From assembly GCF_014695585.1 (NCBI RefSeq), contig NZ_JACJON010000032.1:44581-108580 (forward strand): 64,000 nucleotides of DNA, in the 5' to 3' direction. A program made the translations under genes and the position numbers. This DNA is from Microcoleus sp. FACHB-831 (GTDB taxonomy: Bacteria > Cyanobacteriota > Cyanobacteriia > Cyanobacteriales > FACHB-T130). The notes under the pieces are model-generated. The model did no database searches. It worked only from the letters and a program-made list of their open reading frames with translations, and was not told where the DNA came from. Below are positions 63,659 through 64,000 of this stretch, piece after piece; positions within the stretch are counted from its first letter, which is position 1, and every line of letters starts with the position of its first letter.

Positions 63659-63871
63659 CTAAGCAAGTTTCTTGATGTCACCATAGGCGCGATAAAATTC
63701 GCCGCCTGCTGACTCGCGCACTTGTTCAACGAAGTAGCGATCGCCATCAAATTCATTCGTACCCTCAGCAACTTGTAGATGCAATCCTCCCCTGTTGCGC
63801 CACCGCCTCTTACTTTCCCACCCATTTGGCGCCGTTCTGGTGCAGAAAATTTCGTGAAGCAATGACATCAA
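63659..63871 (-). CDS. Possible small ORF, uncertain
   Basis: A 70-codon frame whose C-terminal half (EGTNEFDGDRYFVEQVRESA, then GGEFYRAYGDIKKLA) has a protein-like composition, while the N-terminal half is Arg/Trp-rich and looks non-coding. It ends 11 bp from the kinase gene stop, convergent with it. It may be a small gene or the end of a decayed one. No family recognised. Confidence 0.25.
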   Translation of the reverse strand: MMSLLHEIFCTRTAPNGWESKRRWRNRGGLHLQVAEGTNEFDGDRYFVEQVRESAGGEFYRAYGDIKKLA

Positions 63872-64000
63872 TATACCTTTTCAGCTTATACCATTTCACT
63901 TTAAATGTGATACACATAGTTGAGGAAGTGTTATCTTGAAATCTGTCCATGTCAGGTGTAGTAAAAATTAACATTACGGAAGACGCTGAAACTCTTCAGC
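63872..64000. other. Right-edge intergenic sequence
   Basis: AT-rich sequence up to the window edge with no recognisable start of a gene; probably a promoter region. Confidence 0.35.

Overview
The window is chromosomal DNA from a cyanobacterium, most likely a filamentous Oscillatoriales/Microcoleus-type organism. This is inferred from the very dense HIP1 octamer (GCGATCGC and its core), cyanobacterial gene families (short HisG, WGxxGxxG-CTERM protein, RDD-HEAT-pentapeptide protein, giant multi-PAS hybrid kinases, TPR-CHAT proteins), heptanucleotide STRR-like repeats and many decayed insertion sequences. No rRNA or tRNA gene was recognised.

Layout. 1-9.3 kb: an AlaC/DapL-type aminotransferase cut by the left edge, a lipoprotein, a 1300-residue hybrid histidine kinase with an AhpD-like N-terminus, an LPLAT acyltransferase and an ABC exporter. 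9.4-19.1 kb, all on the minus strand: a complete STM4011-STM4015-type cluster of unknown function. It holds two radical SAM enzymes, an alkaline-phosphatase-fold hydrolase, an ATP-grasp protein and four paralogous HEAT-LRR (STM4015-like) proteins. All four LRR proteins share a near-invariant C-terminal heptapeptide RY[CY][SAP][ILV]xE, and one carries it twice. This is the best candidate in the window for an undescribed system, perhaps protein or peptide modification of that tail. 19.6-22.2 kb: an RsbQ orthologue overlapping a PAS-GAF histidine kinase, which looks like an RsbQ/RsbP module with the phosphatase replaced by a kinase. 22.3-22.7 kb: a decayed IS5-like transposase and a MITE. 22.7-33 kb: hisG, a secreted phosphodiester glycosidase, a Ser/Thr kinase, an OmpR-type regulator, pentapeptide proteins and small membrane or secreted proteins.

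33-38.3 kb: phosphoketolase and acetate kinase, which together convert sugar phosphate to acetyl phosphate and then acetate plus ATP. A wrecked glgX fragment lies between them, and two copies of a 91-bp MITE-like repeat flank the locus. One copy abuts an IS630-type transposase fragment. 38.3-47.1 kb: a signal peptidase I with a duplicated extra membrane domain, an SDR dehydrogenase, an NTF2-like secreted protein, murG, a WGxxGxxG-CTERM protein, a beta-barrel protein and a HEAT protein.

47.2-54.5 kb: a caspase-like (CHAT) region. A TPR protein and a TPR-CHAT protein are separated by one in-frame TAA, and a 544-residue protein with two C-terminal membrane helices overlaps the CHAT gene by 4 nt. 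Next to these lie a decayed second CHAT gene (catalytic Cys changed to Arg, frameshifted), a small partner gene and a NADAR-family N-glycosidase. This could be a programmed-death or immune locus. 54.9-63.6 kb: an SLH-GH10-like protein, then a divergent pair of phosphorelay proteins (REC-HPt-REC-GGDEF and GAF-PAS-GAF-HK-REC-REC-HPt).
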